Shown here piece by piece: positions 18,038 to 29,500 of a DNA stretch of 64,000 bases (position 1 is its first letter; each line of letters opens with the position of its first letter). This stretch comes from Streptomyces sp. NBC_00690 (GTDB lineage: Bacteria; Actinomycetota; Actinomycetes; Streptomycetales; Streptomycetaceae). The position numbers were made by a program, and so were the translations under genes. A model generated the notes under the pieces. That model searched no databases and had not been told where the DNA came from. It saw only the letters and a program-made list of their open reading frames with translations. The stretch covers positions 6,847,501-6,911,500 of the forward strand of contig NZ_CP109009.1 of assembly GCF_036226685.1 (NCBI RefSeq), in the 5' to 3' direction.

Positions 18038-21000
18038 TCACAGCCGCCATGGCACCGCAACCTCCGGTTCGTAGACGCAGGAGGTGCCTGTGGAGACCGT
18101 CGCCTCCAGATGCGTCGCCAGTTCGGGATGGTGCTCATGGAGGCGGCGCAGGACGTCCCGGATGCGGCCGGTGACGTTCTTGCGGGCGCGCTGGGCCTCG
18201 TCCCCCAGTCTGCGGGCCCGGCCGCCCAGCCCCACGGCCCGTCGCAGCTCGTCGATCAGGGCCTGCCGCTCCCGGTCGTACTCGGCGGCGCGCAGCTCGT
18301 CACCGAGGGCGTCCGCCCGGTCGATCTCCTCGTCGAGGCGCGCCAGTCGGGCGCGGTAGCGGGCCTTCGCCTCCTCGTCCAATACCGGATCACCGCCGAG
18401 AGCAGCCGCCGCCACCACGACCTCGCCGCCCTGCGGATTGAGCAATCGCACCGACGGCACCGGCCGGCCCGGCTGGCCCAGCAGCGCATGAAGGTCCCTG
18501 AGCCCCTTCGCGTCTGGCATATGCACGGTCCGACCGTCGAACCGCAGCCGCCATACGGCGCCCTGGTGGGAGAACTCGTACGCCGGAACCGCGCTCGTCG
18601 TGGTGACCGGTGCCGGTGCCGGTGCTGATCCGGGTGTGGGTGCGGGCCGGTGGGTGGTCGCGGCCAGCTCCCTGGCGCGGGCGGCGATGTGCACCATGCC
18701 CAACTCCTCCGCCTCCGCCAGGACCCGGTCCACCAGCTTCGCCGCCCGTTCCCGATCACCTTCGCCGCCCCGGGCCAGCAGCGCGGCGACGAGTTCACCG
18801 CCGGCCCGAGCCGACCAGGGCCGCGCATGGAGCCGTTCGGCACTGCGCTGTGCCTCGGTGAACCGGAGGACCGCGGCGTCCCAGTGCTCCTCGGCCGCGT
18901 CCAGCAGTCCGACCCATAGGGCCGTGGGCCCACTGATGTCCCAGCCGTACGCCGACACCAGCCACTGGCCCTCGTACGGCAGGAGGTCGGCCCTGGCCTG
19001 CGCGCACTGCTCGGGGTCCCGGGTCGCGGCGGCCTGTTGGGCCTGGTAGCGCAGCCACAGGGGCAGGACGCTCCGGTTGAGCACCTCGTGGTCCCCCGTC
19101 CCCGAGCCCGGCCGGGGAACGGGGGCGCTCAGGCGTTCCCCCCGTTCCAGGGCGGTCAGGGCGAACAGCAGCTCGGACGTGGGATGTTCCGCCGATCGCA
19201 GGGCCGAGTGGACCTCGGGCATGCTCGCGAACCGACCCTGGAGCACGGGCAGCACCCACCGCTGGTGGCCAATGAAGTACCGGTAGTAGTTGGGGTGTCG
19301 GCCGGTGAGCTCGATGGCCTCACCGAGCAGTTCCGCGGACTCGTCGAAGCGGCCCATGAAGGCGTGGACCACACTGCGGTCGATGATCGACGTCAGATTG
19401 CGGTGCGGGGCCTCGCCCGACCGGGAGGCGGCGACGAGGGCGTGGAACTGGTCGAGGAACCGTGGATCGTCCTGCTCCAACAGAGCGACCCAGCGCATAG
19501 AGGCACCGAGGAGTTCCATCCACCGATCACCACGACGCCGTGACACCTGCGTCAACTCCCCGGCGATGGCGACGCGCTCCGCCGTGGTGCTCGGCTCCCA
19601 CACGGCGTGGAGGCGGGCCCACAACCCGAGCCGCAGGGCCTCGTCGTCCTGCGCGGTGCGGGCGGCGGCGATCACCGAACGGGCCACGACGGCGGCCGGA
19701 TCGTCACCCTCGCCTGCTCCGTCGCCCGCAGGCTCTTGGGGGGCCAGCAGGTCCCGTGCCCACCGCAGCGCCCGGGCCCGTAGCCCCCGCTCGTCGCCCT
19801 GGCCGTCCGCTCCGTACAGGGTGAGCGCGACACGGCCCAGCAGCGGGGCGTCGCCCAGCTGTCGGGCCAGTGCCGCGGCGTCGGTGAAGACCAGCCAGGA
19901 CTGCTCGTACTCTCCGCTGAGTTGCAGTTGCAGACCGAGTTCCAGGGCGACCAGGACCCGTTGTGGATCCGGGGCCTTGATGCCGATGTCGATGCGATCG
20001 AGCGCGCGCCGGAAGTGGCCCGCCGCCTCCTCGCTCGCCAGTCGACCCGCGGCGAGCCGGGCCGCTGAGAGCAGGAGCTCCACGGCCGTCGTGTGCGGCA
20101 ACTCCGCCCCGGCGAAGTAGGCGTGACGGGCCAGATCGGTGGTGTGCACGGAGACCGATCCGCCCGCCGGACGGCCGGTGGGGCGCGGCGCGAGCAGCGC
20201 CCGTGCCGCGGCGGCGTGCAGTCTGCGCAGCCGCGGTCCGTCCAGCGAGCCGTAGAGGCACTCGCGGACGAGGTCGTGGGCGAAGTCGATCCGGTCCTCT
20301 CCCGACGGGACGACCACCCGCGTGCGCTCGGCCTCCGCGAGCAGCGTGTCGACCCGGGAGCGGGAGAGCGCCGTCATGGCGGCGAGGACGCCAGGATCGA
20401 AGTGCTCGCCGAGGACGGCCGCTGCCCGGAGCAGTTCGACGACCGGCTCGCCAACCAGGTCGAGTCGATGGCGCAGGGCGTCGTGCACCCCGGGGGAAAC
20501 GGCGGTGAGGGGATGCCCGGCGGCCCACAGCCGGGCGCTCTCCTCGACGAAGAAGGGATTGCCCCCGGTGCGCCGATGCACCGCTTCGACGAGCTCGGGT
20601 GTCGGCCATCTCCCCGCGGTACGGGTGATCAGCTCGGCCACACCGGACGGTGCCAGCCCGCTGAGCTGGATCGTCGTGGCCTTCGCGGTCAAGGGGCTGA
20701 GCAGGGGGCGCAATGGGTGGTCGGGCCGCTCCACCTCGGTGTCGCGATAGGTGCCGATCAGCAGGAGCCGCTCGTACCAGGCATGTTGGGCCGCGAATTC
20801 CAGCAGGCTCAGCGAAGCGGCGTCCGCGCGGTGCAGGTCTTCGATGACCACCAGGACGGGACGGGACTGTGAGGTGACGATCAATAGGCTGGTCACCGCG
20901 TCGAACAGCCGGAACCGTTCCACGTCCTCGTCGGTGGTGGCCTCGCCGAGCAGGACGGGCAGCAGTCCCGCGGCGGCTTCGGTCGCACGTGACCACTCGT

Positions 21001-21265
21001 CGTCGCGCGCACTGCGCCGCAGACTGCGCACGGTCTGGGTCCAGGGCCAGTAGCCCGGTGAGCTGTCCGCGTCCCAACAGGCGCCCCGCAGGACCAGCGC
21101 ACCGGTGCGCACGGCATCGTCAGCGGCCCGGCGCACCAGGGTCGTCTTGCCGATCCCGGCGTCTCCGGTGACCAGGACGAGGCCGCCGTGGCTCACGGTG
21201 GCCCGCCCCATCAGGGTCCGTAGCCGGTCGAGTTGGGTCTCTCGTTCGATGAGCGACGGTGGCAT
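18038..21265 (-). CDS. Large AAA/MalT-type ATPase regulator without LuxR HTH
   Basis: 1075 residues. The N-terminal AAA domain has a P-loop GDAGIGKTT (34-42) and a Walker-B-like VLVVIEDLHRAD (~145). It is followed by a long helical, TPR-like middle region. The C-terminus is not a LuxR helix-turn-helix. Instead it holds a WRLRFDGRTVHMPDAKGLRD module (~910) and a charged coiled-coil ending in RARKNVTGRIRDVLRRLHEH, a C-terminal arrangement known from other actinobacterial AAA proteins of unclear function. GGGAGGA lies 6 bases before the ATG. It may be a signal-sensing regulator. It lies next to the dhb operon on the same strand, but no experiment or motif links it to siderophore control. Confidence 0.8.
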   Translation of the reverse strand: MPPSLIERETQLDRLRTLMGRATVSHGGLVLVTGDAGIGKTTLVRRAADDAVRTGALVLRGACWDADSSPGYWPWTQTVRSLRRSARDDEWSRATEAAAGLLPVLLGEATTDEDVERFRLFDAVTSLLIVTSQSRPVLVVIEDLHRADAASLSLLEFAAQHAWYERLLLIGTYRDTEVERPDHPLRPLLSPLTAKATTIQLSGLAPSGVAELITRTAGRWPTPELVEAVHRRTGGNPFFVEESARLWAAGHPLTAVSPGVHDALRHRLDLVGEPVVELLRAAAVLGEHFDPGVLAAMTALSRSRVDTLLAEAERTRVVVPSGEDRIDFAHDLVRECLYGSLDGPRLRRLHAAAARALLAPRPTGRPAGGSVSVHTTDLARHAYFAGAELPHTTAVELLLSAARLAAGRLASEEAAGHFRRALDRIDIGIKAPDPQRVLVALELGLQLQLSGEYEQSWLVFTDAAALARQLGDAPLLGRVALTLYGADGQGDERGLRARALRWARDLLAPQEPAGDGAGEGDDPAAVVARSVIAAARTAQDDEALRLGLWARLHAVWEPSTTAERVAIAGELTQVSRRRGDRWMELLGASMRWVALLEQDDPRFLDQFHALVAASRSGEAPHRNLTSIIDRSVVHAFMGRFDESAELLGEAIELTGRHPNYYRYFIGHQRWVLPVLQGRFASMPEVHSALRSAEHPTSELLFALTALERGERLSAPVPRPGSGTGDHEVLNRSVLPLWLRYQAQQAAATRDPEQCAQARADLLPYEGQWLVSAYGWDISGPTALWVGLLDAAEEHWDAAVLRFTEAQRSAERLHARPWSARAGGELVAALLARGGEGDRERAAKLVDRVLAEAEELGMVHIAARARELAATTHRPAPTPGSAPAPAPVTTTSAVPAYEFSHQGAVWRLRFDGRTVHMPDAKGLRDLHALLGQPGRPVPSVRLLNPQGGEVVVAAAALGGDPVLDEEAKARYRARLARLDEEIDRADALGDELRAAEYDRERQALIDELRRAVGLGGRARRLGDEAQRARKNVTGRIRDVLRRLHEHHPELATHLEATVSTGTSCVYEPEVAVPWRL

Positions 21266-21437
21266 GGTGGATCCTCCCGGGCGGCGGCCACTGCCTTCAT
21301 AGCCCTCGCACGGTCGGGAGGCGGGTGATGTCCGCCCGGGTCACCTGTTGGGGTGAGTGCGTGCTCGCCCCCGGGGCGGCCTGTGCGCGGGGTCGTTCAC
21401 CAGCGCGGGAGACGGCTCTTCGGGGCGGGGGAGTCCT

Positions 21438-22061
21438 TCAGAAGACCCGGTCGGCGGTGGTCACATGGGCACAGCGCCCCGCCGCCCATTCCAGGGCCAT
21501 CCGGTGCTCGCGCTCCGAGAAGTCCGCGACGGCGTCGGCGACCAGGAATGCCTGGATGTCCTGCATCCAGGCGTCGCAGGCCGTCATCAGGACTCCGATG
21601 TGGGCGTAGACGCCGGTGATGATGAGCTGGTCGCGACCCTGTTCACGCAGTAGTTCGCGCAGTTCGGTACGGACGAACGCGCTGTACTTCCACTTGGTCA
21701 GCACGGTGTCGCCGGCCGCGGGGGCGACGGCGTCGGCGATGGCTGCTGCGGTCGCGTCCGCGGGTAGGCCCGGTCCCCAGAAGTCCTGCTGGAGACCGCG
21801 CTCCTCGGGTGTCTGGCCGCCCGGTTGCGCGGTGTAGACGACCGGGACACCGAGCCGGGTCGCGTCCTTGCGCAACTGTGCCACGTGGTGCAGCAGGGTG
21901 GTCACCGGCTCGGCCTGGGTGTCGAACGCGGAGAGGAAGTAGTTCTGGAGGTCGTGGACGAGCAGCACCGCCCGATCCGGGTCCACCGTCCACTCCACCC
22001 GATTGGTGGGGAGCCCGTCTGGTTGGGGCATCGGATAGGGGGCGATGGCGGGCAGTGCCAT
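21438..22061 (-). CDS. dhbB: Isochorismatase, stand-alone (DhbB/EntB N-terminal type)
   Basis: A 207-residue isochorismatase that would convert isochorismate to 2,3-dihydro-2,3-dihydroxybenzoate plus pyruvate. Catalytic features include the aspartate in LLVHDLQNYFL, the lysine in LTKWKYSAF, and GVYAHIGVLMTACDAWMQDI, close to EntB and PhzD. Unlike EntB and DhbB it ends straight after the hydrolase domain (RCAHVTTADRVF) and has no aryl carrier domain. That function is supplied by the separate carrier gene at 50536-50814. It is the last gene of the dhb operon, separated from dhbE by 148 bases containing a strong hairpin. Confidence 0.92.
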   Translation of the reverse strand: MALPAIAPYPMPQPDGLPTNRVEWTVDPDRAVLLVHDLQNYFLSAFDTQAEPVTTLLHHVAQLRKDATRLGVPVVYTAQPGGQTPEERGLQQDFWGPGLPADATAAAIADAVAPAAGDTVLTKWKYSAFVRTELRELLREQGRDQLIITGVYAHIGVLMTACDAWMQDIQAFLVADAVADFSEREHRMALEWAAGRCAHVTTADRVF

Positions 22062-22156
22062 GGAAGTGGTCCGTTTCCGTGTCGGGTGCTGGTCGGGTGG
22101 TTGTTGGGGCGGTCGGCGGTTGAGCGTCGGCCGGGAGGTGGAGGGAAGGGGACCAC

Positions 22157-22193
22157 GGCCGTCCGACCCTGGGGCCTGACGGGTCGGACGGCC
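22157..22193. terminator. Perfect hairpin between dhbE and dhbB
   Basis: GGCCGTCCGACCC (22157-22169) pairs with GGGTCGGACGGCC (22181-22193), a 13-bp perfect stem with an 11-base loop, 17 bases after the dhbE stop codon. No T run follows. It may reduce read-through into dhbB or stabilise the upstream message. Confidence 0.6.
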
Positions 22194-22209
22194 ATGGCCT
22201 GCTGAGGGG

Positions 22210-23898
22210 CTATCCGGCCAGGTCGGGGGCCGGAGTCACCGCACGGAGGTCCTTCTTCGACACCTTGCCCACACCCGTCTTGGGGAAGGTGTCGACGAAC
22301 ACCACCCGGTCCGGCACCTTGTAGGCGGCCAGACCCCGTTCGCGTACGAACTTCTTGACGTCCAGAGCACGCAGTGGTGCGGCGCCGGAGCGCACGATGA
22401 CATAGGCGCAGGTCCGCTCTCCGAGATAGGGGTCGGGTTCGGCCACCACATTGGCGTCGTGCACGGCCGGGTGGGCGAGGATGTGGTTCTCCACCTCCTC
22501 GGCGGCGATCTTCTCCCCGCCGCGGTTGATCTGGTCCTTGGCGCGCCCCTCCACCACGAGGTGGCCGCTCGCCGTCTGCCGGACGATGTCGCCGGTGCGG
22601 TAGAAGCCGTCATCGGTGAAGGAACGGGCGTTGTGCTCGGGTGCGTTCCAGTAGCCGCGGATCGTGTACGGGCCGCGGGTCAGCAGATGGCCGGTGGCAC
22701 CGGGCGGCACGTCGTTGTCCTCATCGTCGACGATGCGGATCTCGTCGTCGGGGGAGATCGGCCTGCCCTGGGTGGCGATGACCGTCTCCAGCGGGTCGTC
22801 GAGCCGCGTGTAGTTGACCAGTCCCTCCGCCATGCCGAAGACCTGCTGGAGGGTGCATCCCAGCGCGGGGCGCACCCGGCGGGCGGCCTCCTCGCTGAAC
22901 TTCGCACCGCCGACGAGCAGTACGTCGAGGCTGCTCAGGTCATAGGCGCTGCGGGGGGCCGCCTCGGTCCACACGATCGCCAGCGGCGGCACCAGGCCGG
23001 TGATGGTGACGCCCTCGCTCTCGATCAGCCGGAAGGCCACATCGGGCACCGGCTGGGGGCACAGCACCACTCGACCGCCGGCGTACAGCGTGCCCAGCGA
23101 ACCGGGCGAGGACAGCGGGAAGTTGTGCGCAGCGGGCAGTACACAGAGGTACACACTGTCCTCGTCGACGGCGCAGATGTCGTTGGAGCCGCGCAGCGAG
23201 TAGATGTAGTCGTCGTGGGTGCGGGGGATCAACTTGGGTACGCCGGTGCTGCCCCCGGACAGCTGGAGGAAGGCGAGTTCGTGGGACGCGGGCCCGCCGA
23301 GCCCGATCGGCGCGGCCGGTACATCCGCCAGGTCCTCGAAGTAGCCCGCGTCACCACCGGTGACGAACACATGCTTGAGCGAGGGGGCCTCGGCGCAGGC
23401 GACGGCGGCCAGCGTCCGGTAGTCGAAGCCGTCGTGTTCGGACGGAATGACATAGGCGACGGCCTCGGTGAAGGTGCAGAAGTAGACGATCTCGCTCTTG
23501 CGGTGGGCCGGCAGCGCGAAGACGGGCAGGGCACCGATCCGGAACAGTGCGAAGACGACCTCGAAGAACTCGGCCACGTTCGGGAGCTGTACGACGACCC
23601 GGTCGCCCTTGCTGATGCCGCGGGCGATGAATCCCGCCGCCAGCCGGTCGGCGCGCAGATCCAGTTCGCCGTAGGTCCACGTGCGTCGACCGCCGTCCGG
23701 GCCACCCGTCGGGTCGACGATGGCGATCCGTTCCGGGTGCTCCGCGGCCCGCTCGCGCAACATCCTGCCGAAGGTCTCGTTCCGCCACCAGCCGGCGGCA
23801 CGGTAACGGTCGGCGAACTCCGCCGGCCAGGTGGGTGTCTCGTACCCGAGGACCTCTTCGGCGGGTGCCAGCAGGGCTTCTGCGGGATAGGCGGTCAC
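22210..23898 (-). CDS. dhbE: 2,3-Dihydroxybenzoate-AMP ligase
   Basis: 562 residues, the usual length of stand-alone aryl-AMP ligases (DhbE, EntE). The ATP-binding loop is [20 protein letters not shown], followed by [12 protein letters not shown] carrying the Asn that recognises the 2-hydroxyl of the aryl acid. The later signature [20 protein letters not shown] and the catalytic lysine in [14 protein letters not shown] are intact. It should adenylate 2,3-DHB and load it on the free aryl carrier. GTG 23898 overlaps the dhbC stop in a GTGA arrangement, so the two are probably translationally coupled. Confidence 0.95.
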   Translation of the reverse strand: MTAYPAEALLAPAEEVLGYETPTWPAEFADRYRAAGWWRNETFGRMLRERAAEHPERIAIVDPTGGPDGGRRTWTYGELDLRADRLAAGFIARGISKGDRVVVQLPNVAEFFEVVFALFRIGALPVFALPAHRKSEIVYFCTFTEAVAYVIPSEHDGFDYRTLAAVACAEAPSLKHVFVTGGDAGYFEDLADVPAAPIGLGGPASHELAFLQLSGGSTGVPKLIPRTHDDYIYSLRGSNDICAVDEDSVYLCVLPAAHNFPLSSPGSLGTLYAGGRVVLCPQPVPDVAFRLIESEGVTITGLVPPLAIVWTEAAPRSAYDLSSLDVLLVGGAKFSEEAARRVRPALGCTLQQVFGMAEGLVNYTRLDDPLETVIATQGRPISPDDEIRIVDDEDNDVPPGATGHLLTRGPYTIRGYWNAPEHNARSFTDDGFYRTGDIVRQTASGHLVVEGRAKDQINRGGEKIAAEEVENHILAHPAVHDANVVAEPDPYLGERTCAYVIVRSGAAPLRALDVKKFVRERGLAAYKVPDRVVFVDTFPKTGVGKVSKKDLRAVTPAPDLAG

Positions 23899-25100
23899 AG
23901 CTGGGCTCCCACTGCGTTGAGGAAGGTATGGAACTTGGCGGCGGTCTCCGCCGTCTCGGCCTCCGGCTCGGACGCGGCGACCACACCGGCGCCGGCGTAG
24001 AGCCGCATGGAGCGTTCGGTCGCCTCGGCGCAGCGGATGGTGACGACCCATTCGCCATCGCCCTCCGGGGTGCCCCAGCCGACGATGCCGGTGAAGAAGC
24101 CCCGGTCGAAGGTCTCCGTCTCGCCGATCACCGCACGGGCGAGCGCGGTGGGGGTTCCGCACACCGCCGGGGTGGGGTGCAGTGCGCACGCGATTTCCAG
24201 GGCGGATGCCTCGGGCGTGGCGAGTACGCCGGTGACGGTGGTCGAGAGATGCCACATGGTGGCGGTCCTGATCAGAGTGGGCCGTGCGGGCACGTCGATC
24301 CTGTGACAGAACCGGCCCATCCCCTGGTGGACGGCGTCGACGACGACCGCGTGTTCATGGAGGTCCTTCGCGGACTGGAGGAGTCCAGCGGCGCGCCGTA
24401 CGTCTTCGGCGAGATCGGGGCTGCGTGGTACGGAGCCGGCGAGCGGGTTGGCGACGAGGAGTTCACCGCGTCGGGAGACGAGCAGTTCGGGGCTGGCCCC
24501 GAGCAGGGTGCGACCGGGCGATGTGGGCAGGGCGAACGTGTAGCCCGAGGGGTCGCGACGCGCCAGGCGTTGCACCATCGGAGGGAGATCGAGGGGGTTC
24601 CCGCTGGACAGGGTGAGCGTGCGGGCGAGGACCACCTTGCTGAACTCGCCGCGCCACATGCGGTCCACGGCTGCGGCCACGCCCTTGGCGTACACCTCGG
24701 GCTCGGGCTCGGTACGTATCTCCCAGTCGACGGCGGGAGCGCTTTCGGCGGGGAGGGCGATGAGGGGGTCGGCTGCCAGTGCGGGCCCGGAGCGCACGGT
24801 CTCTGGGATGACGAGGGCGGAGGGTGCCGACTGGTCGAACGGAATGGCGCCCATGACGAGGGGAGCCGTCTGTGAGGAGCGGGCGTCGTCCAGGGCGGTC
24901 GCCACCCGCTGCGCGAGCGGTTGGCCCCCTTCGGGGACGCGTTGGTGCACTCCTCGTGCCAGCAGGGTGCGGGTGGGGGTGGCGAGGAACCGGTCCCCCG
25001 AACGGTAGGCGTCGAGAAGAGAGGTGGCCGCTCCCACGGCGGGGTGTGCCGGGTCGGCCGACGTTCTGTGCGTGGCGACTTCGTGGGCAGCCGTCGACAC
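23895..25100 (-). CDS. dhbC: Isochorismate synthase
   Basis: 401 residues of the chorismate-binding family (DhbC, EntC). Seen are [63 protein letters not shown] and [13 protein letters not shown], the conserved magnesium- and chorismate-binding segments. It converts chorismate to isochorismate, the first committed step to 2,3-DHB. I chose GTG 25100 because GAGGAG lies 6 bases upstream. The frame open beyond it has no such site. The gap to dhbA is 159 bases without an iron box, so transcription probably comes from the box in front of dhbA. Confidence 0.93.
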   Translation of the reverse strand: MSTAAHEVATHRTSADPAHPAVGAATSLLDAYRSGDRFLATPTRTLLARGVHQRVPEGGQPLAQRVATALDDARSSQTAPLVMGAIPFDQSAPSALVIPETVRSGPALAADPLIALPAESAPAVDWEIRTEPEPEVYAKGVAAAVDRMWRGEFSKVVLARTLTLSSGNPLDLPPMVQRLARRDPSGYTFALPTSPGRTLLGASPELLVSRRGELLVANPLAGSVPRSPDLAEDVRRAAGLLQSAKDLHEHAVVVDAVHQGMGRFCHRIDVPARPTLIRTATMWHLSTTVTGVLATPEASALEIACALHPTPAVCGTPTALARAVIGETETFDRGFFTGIVGWGTPEGDGEWVVTIRCAEATERSMRLYAGAGVVAASEPEAETAETAAKFHTFLNAVGAQL

Positions 25101-25259
25101 GGTGACTCCTCTGTTCGATGTATTCGATGTGAAGGGTGCGGGGAAGGTGCGTCGCCGGTGGCGATCTGGAAGCGAAGCGTTCTGGTGGATCGGGGGCCCG
25201 GGCCGCTCATGCGCGACTCGGCACGGGGCCGGCCCCACGGTCCGTTCGGCACGGTGGGA

Positions 25260-26081
25260 TCAGCGCAGGGTGGCGCCACCGTCGACGTAGAGGTCGTGCA
25301 TGGTGATCTGCCGGGCACGGTCGGACGCGAGGAAGACCACGGCATCCGCGATGTCCTCGGGGAGCGCGATCCGGCCCAGGGGGATTCCGGTGCGGTAGGC
25401 GTCGGGGTGTGGGTCGCCGTCGATGACCGTGGCGGGGCCCGATGCGTCGGTCCACAGTGCGCGCTGCATCGGGGTGTCCGTGGAGCCGGGGGCCACCACG
25501 TTGCAGCGGATGCCCGTGCGGGCCATCTCCAAGCCCAGACACTTGGTGAACATGACGGCAGCGGCCTTGGACGCGGCGTAGGCGGCCATCTGCGGGCGGG
25601 GGATGCCCGCCGCGTTGGACGCGACGGTCACGACGCAGCCGCGGCGGCGGGGGGCCATGCGGCGCACCACGGCCCGGGACAGATGGAAGACGCCCGTGGT
25701 GTTGACGGCGAAGGTCTCCGCCCAGTCCTCGTCGGTCAACTCGATGGCCGGCGCGGTGCGCAGGATGCCCGCGACGTTCACCAGGATGTCCACCGGGCCG
25801 AGTTCGCGCTCCACCCGGTCCACCGTGTCCTCGACCGCGTGCACGTCGGTGACGTCCAGCGGGAAGGGGGTGACGGTGCCGGCCGACGGGTTGTCCTTGA
25901 ACTCGTCGGTGAGCGTCGAGGCCAGGGCGAAGACGGTGTCGGCGGCCCGGTCGGTCGCGGCGACCGTTGCACCGAGAGCGGTCAGCGCACACGTCACGGC
26001 TGCGCCGATGCCCTGTCCGGCACCGGTGACGAGTGCCACACGGCCGGCGAACTCTCCGCCGAACGCTCTGTGGTCAGGCAT
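25260..26081 (-). CDS. dhbA: 2,3-Dihydro-2,3-dihydroxybenzoate dehydrogenase
   Basis: 273-residue short-chain dehydrogenase. The NAD-binding motif is TGAGQGIG (~residues 20-27), with NVAG and the catalytic Ser...Tyr-x3-Lys set in [18 protein letters not shown] (~150-167). It oxidises 2,3-dihydro-2,3-DHB to 2,3-dihydroxybenzoate. GAGGAGG stands directly before ATG 26087 and 6 bases before ATG 26081, so 26081 is the better start. It opens the leftward dhbA-C-E-B operon. The iron box at 26099-26117 is close enough to overlap its promoter. Confidence 0.92.
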   Translation of the reverse strand: MPDHRAFGGEFAGRVALVTGAGQGIGAAVTCALTALGATVAATDRAADTVFALASTLTDEFKDNPSAGTVTPFPLDVTDVHAVEDTVDRVERELGPVDILVNVAGILRTAPAIELTDEDWAETFAVNTTGVFHLSRAVVRRMAPRRRGCVVTVASNAAGIPRPQMAAYAASKAAAVMFTKCLGLEMARTGIRCNVVAPGSTDTPMQRALWTDASGPATVIDGDPHPDAYRTGIPLGRIALPEDIADAVVFLASDRARQITMHDLYVDGGATLR

Positions 26082-26098
26082 GAGCATCCTCCTCGTTC

Positions 26099-26117
26099 TT
26101 AGGTGAGCCTAACCTAA
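26099..26117 (-). promoter_or_regulatory. DmdR/IdeR iron box for the dhb operon
   Basis: TTAGGTGAGCCTAACCTAA differs from the consensus TWAGGTWAGSCTWACCTWA at one position only. It lies 18 bases before the dhbA start, where a repressor would block transcription when iron is plentiful. Confidence 0.9.
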
Positions 26118-26391
26118 GTTAAGCCATTGGCCCACCCCGGTCCTCGGCACGGCTGAAGCAGGATGCGGACGGGCAACTGGCCGGGCGCCCCAAGGGCTTT
26201 CACACCTCCGGCACGGAATGGCGCACCCCGGGCACGGGGGGAGAATTCGCCAGCCGGGCGCATCTGGGTGCTCGCAGGCCGATCGGATCCCGCGTGTTCG
26301 GGGCGGGGTCGAGCAGGAGCGCGGAGGGCGCGAAGCGGGCCGCGAAATCGGCGGCCACCCCGCGGAGGCGAGCAGGCCCTGTGCATCGCAC

Positions 26392-26433
26392 GGCAGCGGG
26401 TCCGGCACCCCGAGGGATGCCGGACCCGCTGCC
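26392..26433 (-). terminator. 16-bp perfect hairpin downstream of the NRPS unit
   Basis: GGCAGCGGGTCCGGCA (26392-26407) pairs with TGCCGGACCCGCTGCC (26418-26433) around a 10-base loop. It is the second strong hairpin after the NRPS stop codon and would shield the dhb promoter from read-through. Confidence 0.75.
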
Positions 26434-26550
26434 CGTCCGGTGGCCCAGCCATCCTCGCGGAAGGGGCGTGGGCGCCTTCCCGGTGTCCATGCGCACACCC
26501 GTCGCCCGGAACGCACTGTGGCGTGAGTGCCCGCCGACCCGGGGCCCGGA

Positions 26551-26582
26551 GTCCGTCCCGGGGTGGGCACCCCGGGACGGAC
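26551..26582 (-). terminator. 15-bp perfect hairpin just after the second NRPS gene
   Basis: GTCCGTCCCGGGGTG (26551-26565) is the exact reverse complement of CACCCCGGGACGGAC (26568-26582), only 6 bases beyond the stop codon. There is no T tract, which is common for Streptomyces terminators. Confidence 0.8.
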
Positions 26583-26588
26583 CGGACC

Positions 26589-29500
26589 TCAGCCCGTCCG
26601 GGCGGCGCTCAGCGCCGCGTCCAACACCGGCCCGATCACCGCCAACTGCTCCGGTTCCATCAACTCGTCGTGCGAGCAGTCCAGGACGTGTTCCGTGAGC
26701 GTGCCGGTCAGATACGACGGCCACACCCGCTGGGGCGCGTCCTCAACCTCCGTCGTACGGGCGGCCGTGAAGAACACCACATCGCCCGTGTAGTGGCGGG
26801 ACGAACTACGCGAGAGCAACCGGACGCAGTGCACATTGGTGTCCACGATGGCGCCGAGCAGTTCGTCGTCGAACCCGGCCAGGAGCCCCTGGCTGTCCCG
26901 GATGGCCGCCATGGCCTCCTCGGTACCGACGGCCCCGGCAGCGGGCTCCCCGTCCGATGCCCCGTCGGCGCCCAGCCCGGCCACCGACAACAGGAACCCG
27001 CTCTCCTCCTGCTCCACCTGCTCACGCCACTCGGGGGCGTCCACGAACGCCCAGTCCTCCGTCTCCGGCGGATAGGCGTCCAGCAGCCCGAGGAACGCCA
27101 CCTCCTCACCGCGTTCCTGGAGCAGCGCCGCCAGCGTGTGTGCCACCGTCCCGCCGAAGGAGTACCCCACGAAGTGGTACGGACCCTCGGGCTGCACCGC
27201 CCGGATCTCCTGGAGATAGAGATCGGCCAGACCAGCGACGTCATCCACGTCCGGCAGGGCGCCGGTGAGACCCGGTGACTGCACCCCGTACACCGGACGG
27301 CCCGGGTCGAGATGGCGTAGCAGTCCCGTGTACTGCCAGCTGAACCCGGACGCCGGGTGGAAGCAGAACAACGGCTCCCGTGCGCCGCGCTCCCGCAGGG
27401 GCATCACCACCCGTAGGGCATCGCGCCGGGCGTCGGAGCCGATCCGCACCGCGATGTCGGCGACCGTTGGCGCGGACATCACCGTCGCGACCTGCACCGG
27501 CACCCCCAGTTCCGCCCTGATCCGGCCGACCAGGCGCATCGCGAGGAGCGAATGACCACCCAACTCGAAGAAGTTGTCCTCCACCCCGACCCGCTCCAGG
27601 CCCAACACCTCGGCGAAGACCCGGCACAACAACTCCTCCCGGGCGTCCTTGGCTCCTCGGCCGCCTCCTCCGTCACCGAAGTCCGGCAGTGGCAGCGCGG
27701 CGTGATTCACCTTTCCGTTGACCGTGAGCGGCATCGCCTCCACGGCGACGAACGCCGACGGCACCATGTACTCGGGCAGTGCCGCGGCGAGCCTCTCCCG
27801 CAGCCGTGCCGGCTCGATGTCGCGCGGATCGGCCTCGCTCGAAGCCACGGTGTACGCGACCAGCCGCTTGACCCCCGCGGCGCTGGAGTGCACCACCACG
27901 GCAGCCGCGGCCACCCCCGGTGCGTCGGCCACCGCGGACTCGATCTCGCCCAGTTCGATGCGATAGCCGCGGATCTTCACCTGGTGGTCCGTGCGCCCCA
28001 GGTAGTCGATCCCACCGTCGGTCCGCCACCGCACCAGGTCGCCCGTCCGGTACATCACCGTGCCCGGCGCGCCGAACGGGTCGGCGACGAACCGTTCGGA
28101 CGTCAACGCGGGCCGTTCGAAGTACCCGCGCGCCAGCCCGGCCCCCGCGAGGTACAACTCGCCCGGCACCCCCGACGGCACCGGTCGCAACGCACTGTCC
28201 AGCACATACGCCCGGGTGTTGTAGATGGGCCGGCCCACACACGAGCGTGAACTGTCCGCCACATCGGCGCCCAGCGCATTGATCGTGTACTCGGTGGGCC
28301 CGTACAGGTTGTAGGCCATCGTGCCGTCGGTGTCGGCCAACAGCGACCACAGTGCGTCCGGTACGGCCTCGCCGCCCAGCAGGACCAGCAGCGGCCGGTG
28401 CCGGTCCTTGTCCAACAGACCCGCGTCGATGAGCTGCTGTCCGTACGACGGGGTCACATTGACCACGTCGATGCCGACCCGGTCGTAGTGGGCGGTCAGG
28501 GCCGTCGGGTCGAGCCGGAGTTCCTCGCCGATGACGTGCACCTCATGCCCGTCGATCAGCCAGAAGAACTCCTCCCACGACATATCGAAGGCGAAGGACA
28601 CCGTGTGGGCGACCCGCAGCGGCCGATCTGCGGCCCGTGCACCGGCCCGCTCGATCGCCGGGGCGAAGATCCGCTCACGATGGTTGAGCAGCATGTTCGT
28701 CAGGCCCGAGTACGGCACGACCACGCCCTTGGGCCGCCCGGTGGAACCCGAGGTGTAGATCAGATAGGCGGGATGGGCGCCGTCGCGCGGCCCGGTCAAC
28801 TCCGCCTCCGCCAACGGCGTCCCCGGCAGCGCCGCCAACTCGGACACCGTTCGCGCACCGTCCAGGTCCAGTACGGGAACGTCGGACAGGGCCGGGCCAC
28901 GCGCGTTGGTGATCAAACACAGCGGACGGGCGTCCGCCACCATGGCCGCCAGCCGCTCCACGGGATGGTCCAGATCCAGCGGCAGATACGCAGCGCCCGT
29001 CTTGAGCACCGCGAAGAGCGCCACCACGAAGTCCGCCGACCGCGGCAGCCCCAGGGCCACCACCCGCTCCGGCCCTGCGCCCCGGGCCACCAGGGCCCGC
29101 GCCAGCCGATTCGCCCGCTCGTCCAACTCGGCGTAGGTGAGCCGTTCCGCGTCGAACACCAGAGCTGTCGCCTGCGGAGTGGCCAGGGCCTGAGCGCCGA
29201 AGAGGTCCACCACCGAGATGTCCGGAACCTCATGCCCCAGATCACTGCCCGTGGCGAGCAGGGACTCCCGCTCGTCCTCGACCAACGTCGCCAACCGCCC
29301 GACCGGCGCGGCTCCGCCGTCCGCCAACTGCTCCACCAGCAGCGTCAGCCGTCCGGCGAGGCGCTCTGCTTCCGCCCGCTCGTAGAGGTCCGGTCGGTAG
29401 GCGAGGCTCAGCTCCAGTGCCCGTTCCGGGGTGACCGCCAACGTGAGCGGATAGTGGGTGCCGTCCACACTGTGCGTCCAACCGATCTGGTGCCGCTCCA

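Larger units (their letters stand above)
26118..26588. other. Intergenic region between dhb and NRPS units
   Basis: These 471 bases separate the end of the second NRPS gene from the dhbA promoter; both units run leftward. They hold two perfect hairpins (listed separately). I see no convincing gene between 26118 and 26390. Confidence 0.6.

Noticed and set aside
18038..21265. The large ATPase as a LuxR-family (LAL) regulator
   Set aside because: No LuxR helix-turn-helix is present at the C-terminus. The last 120 residues are a coiled-coil-rich region.
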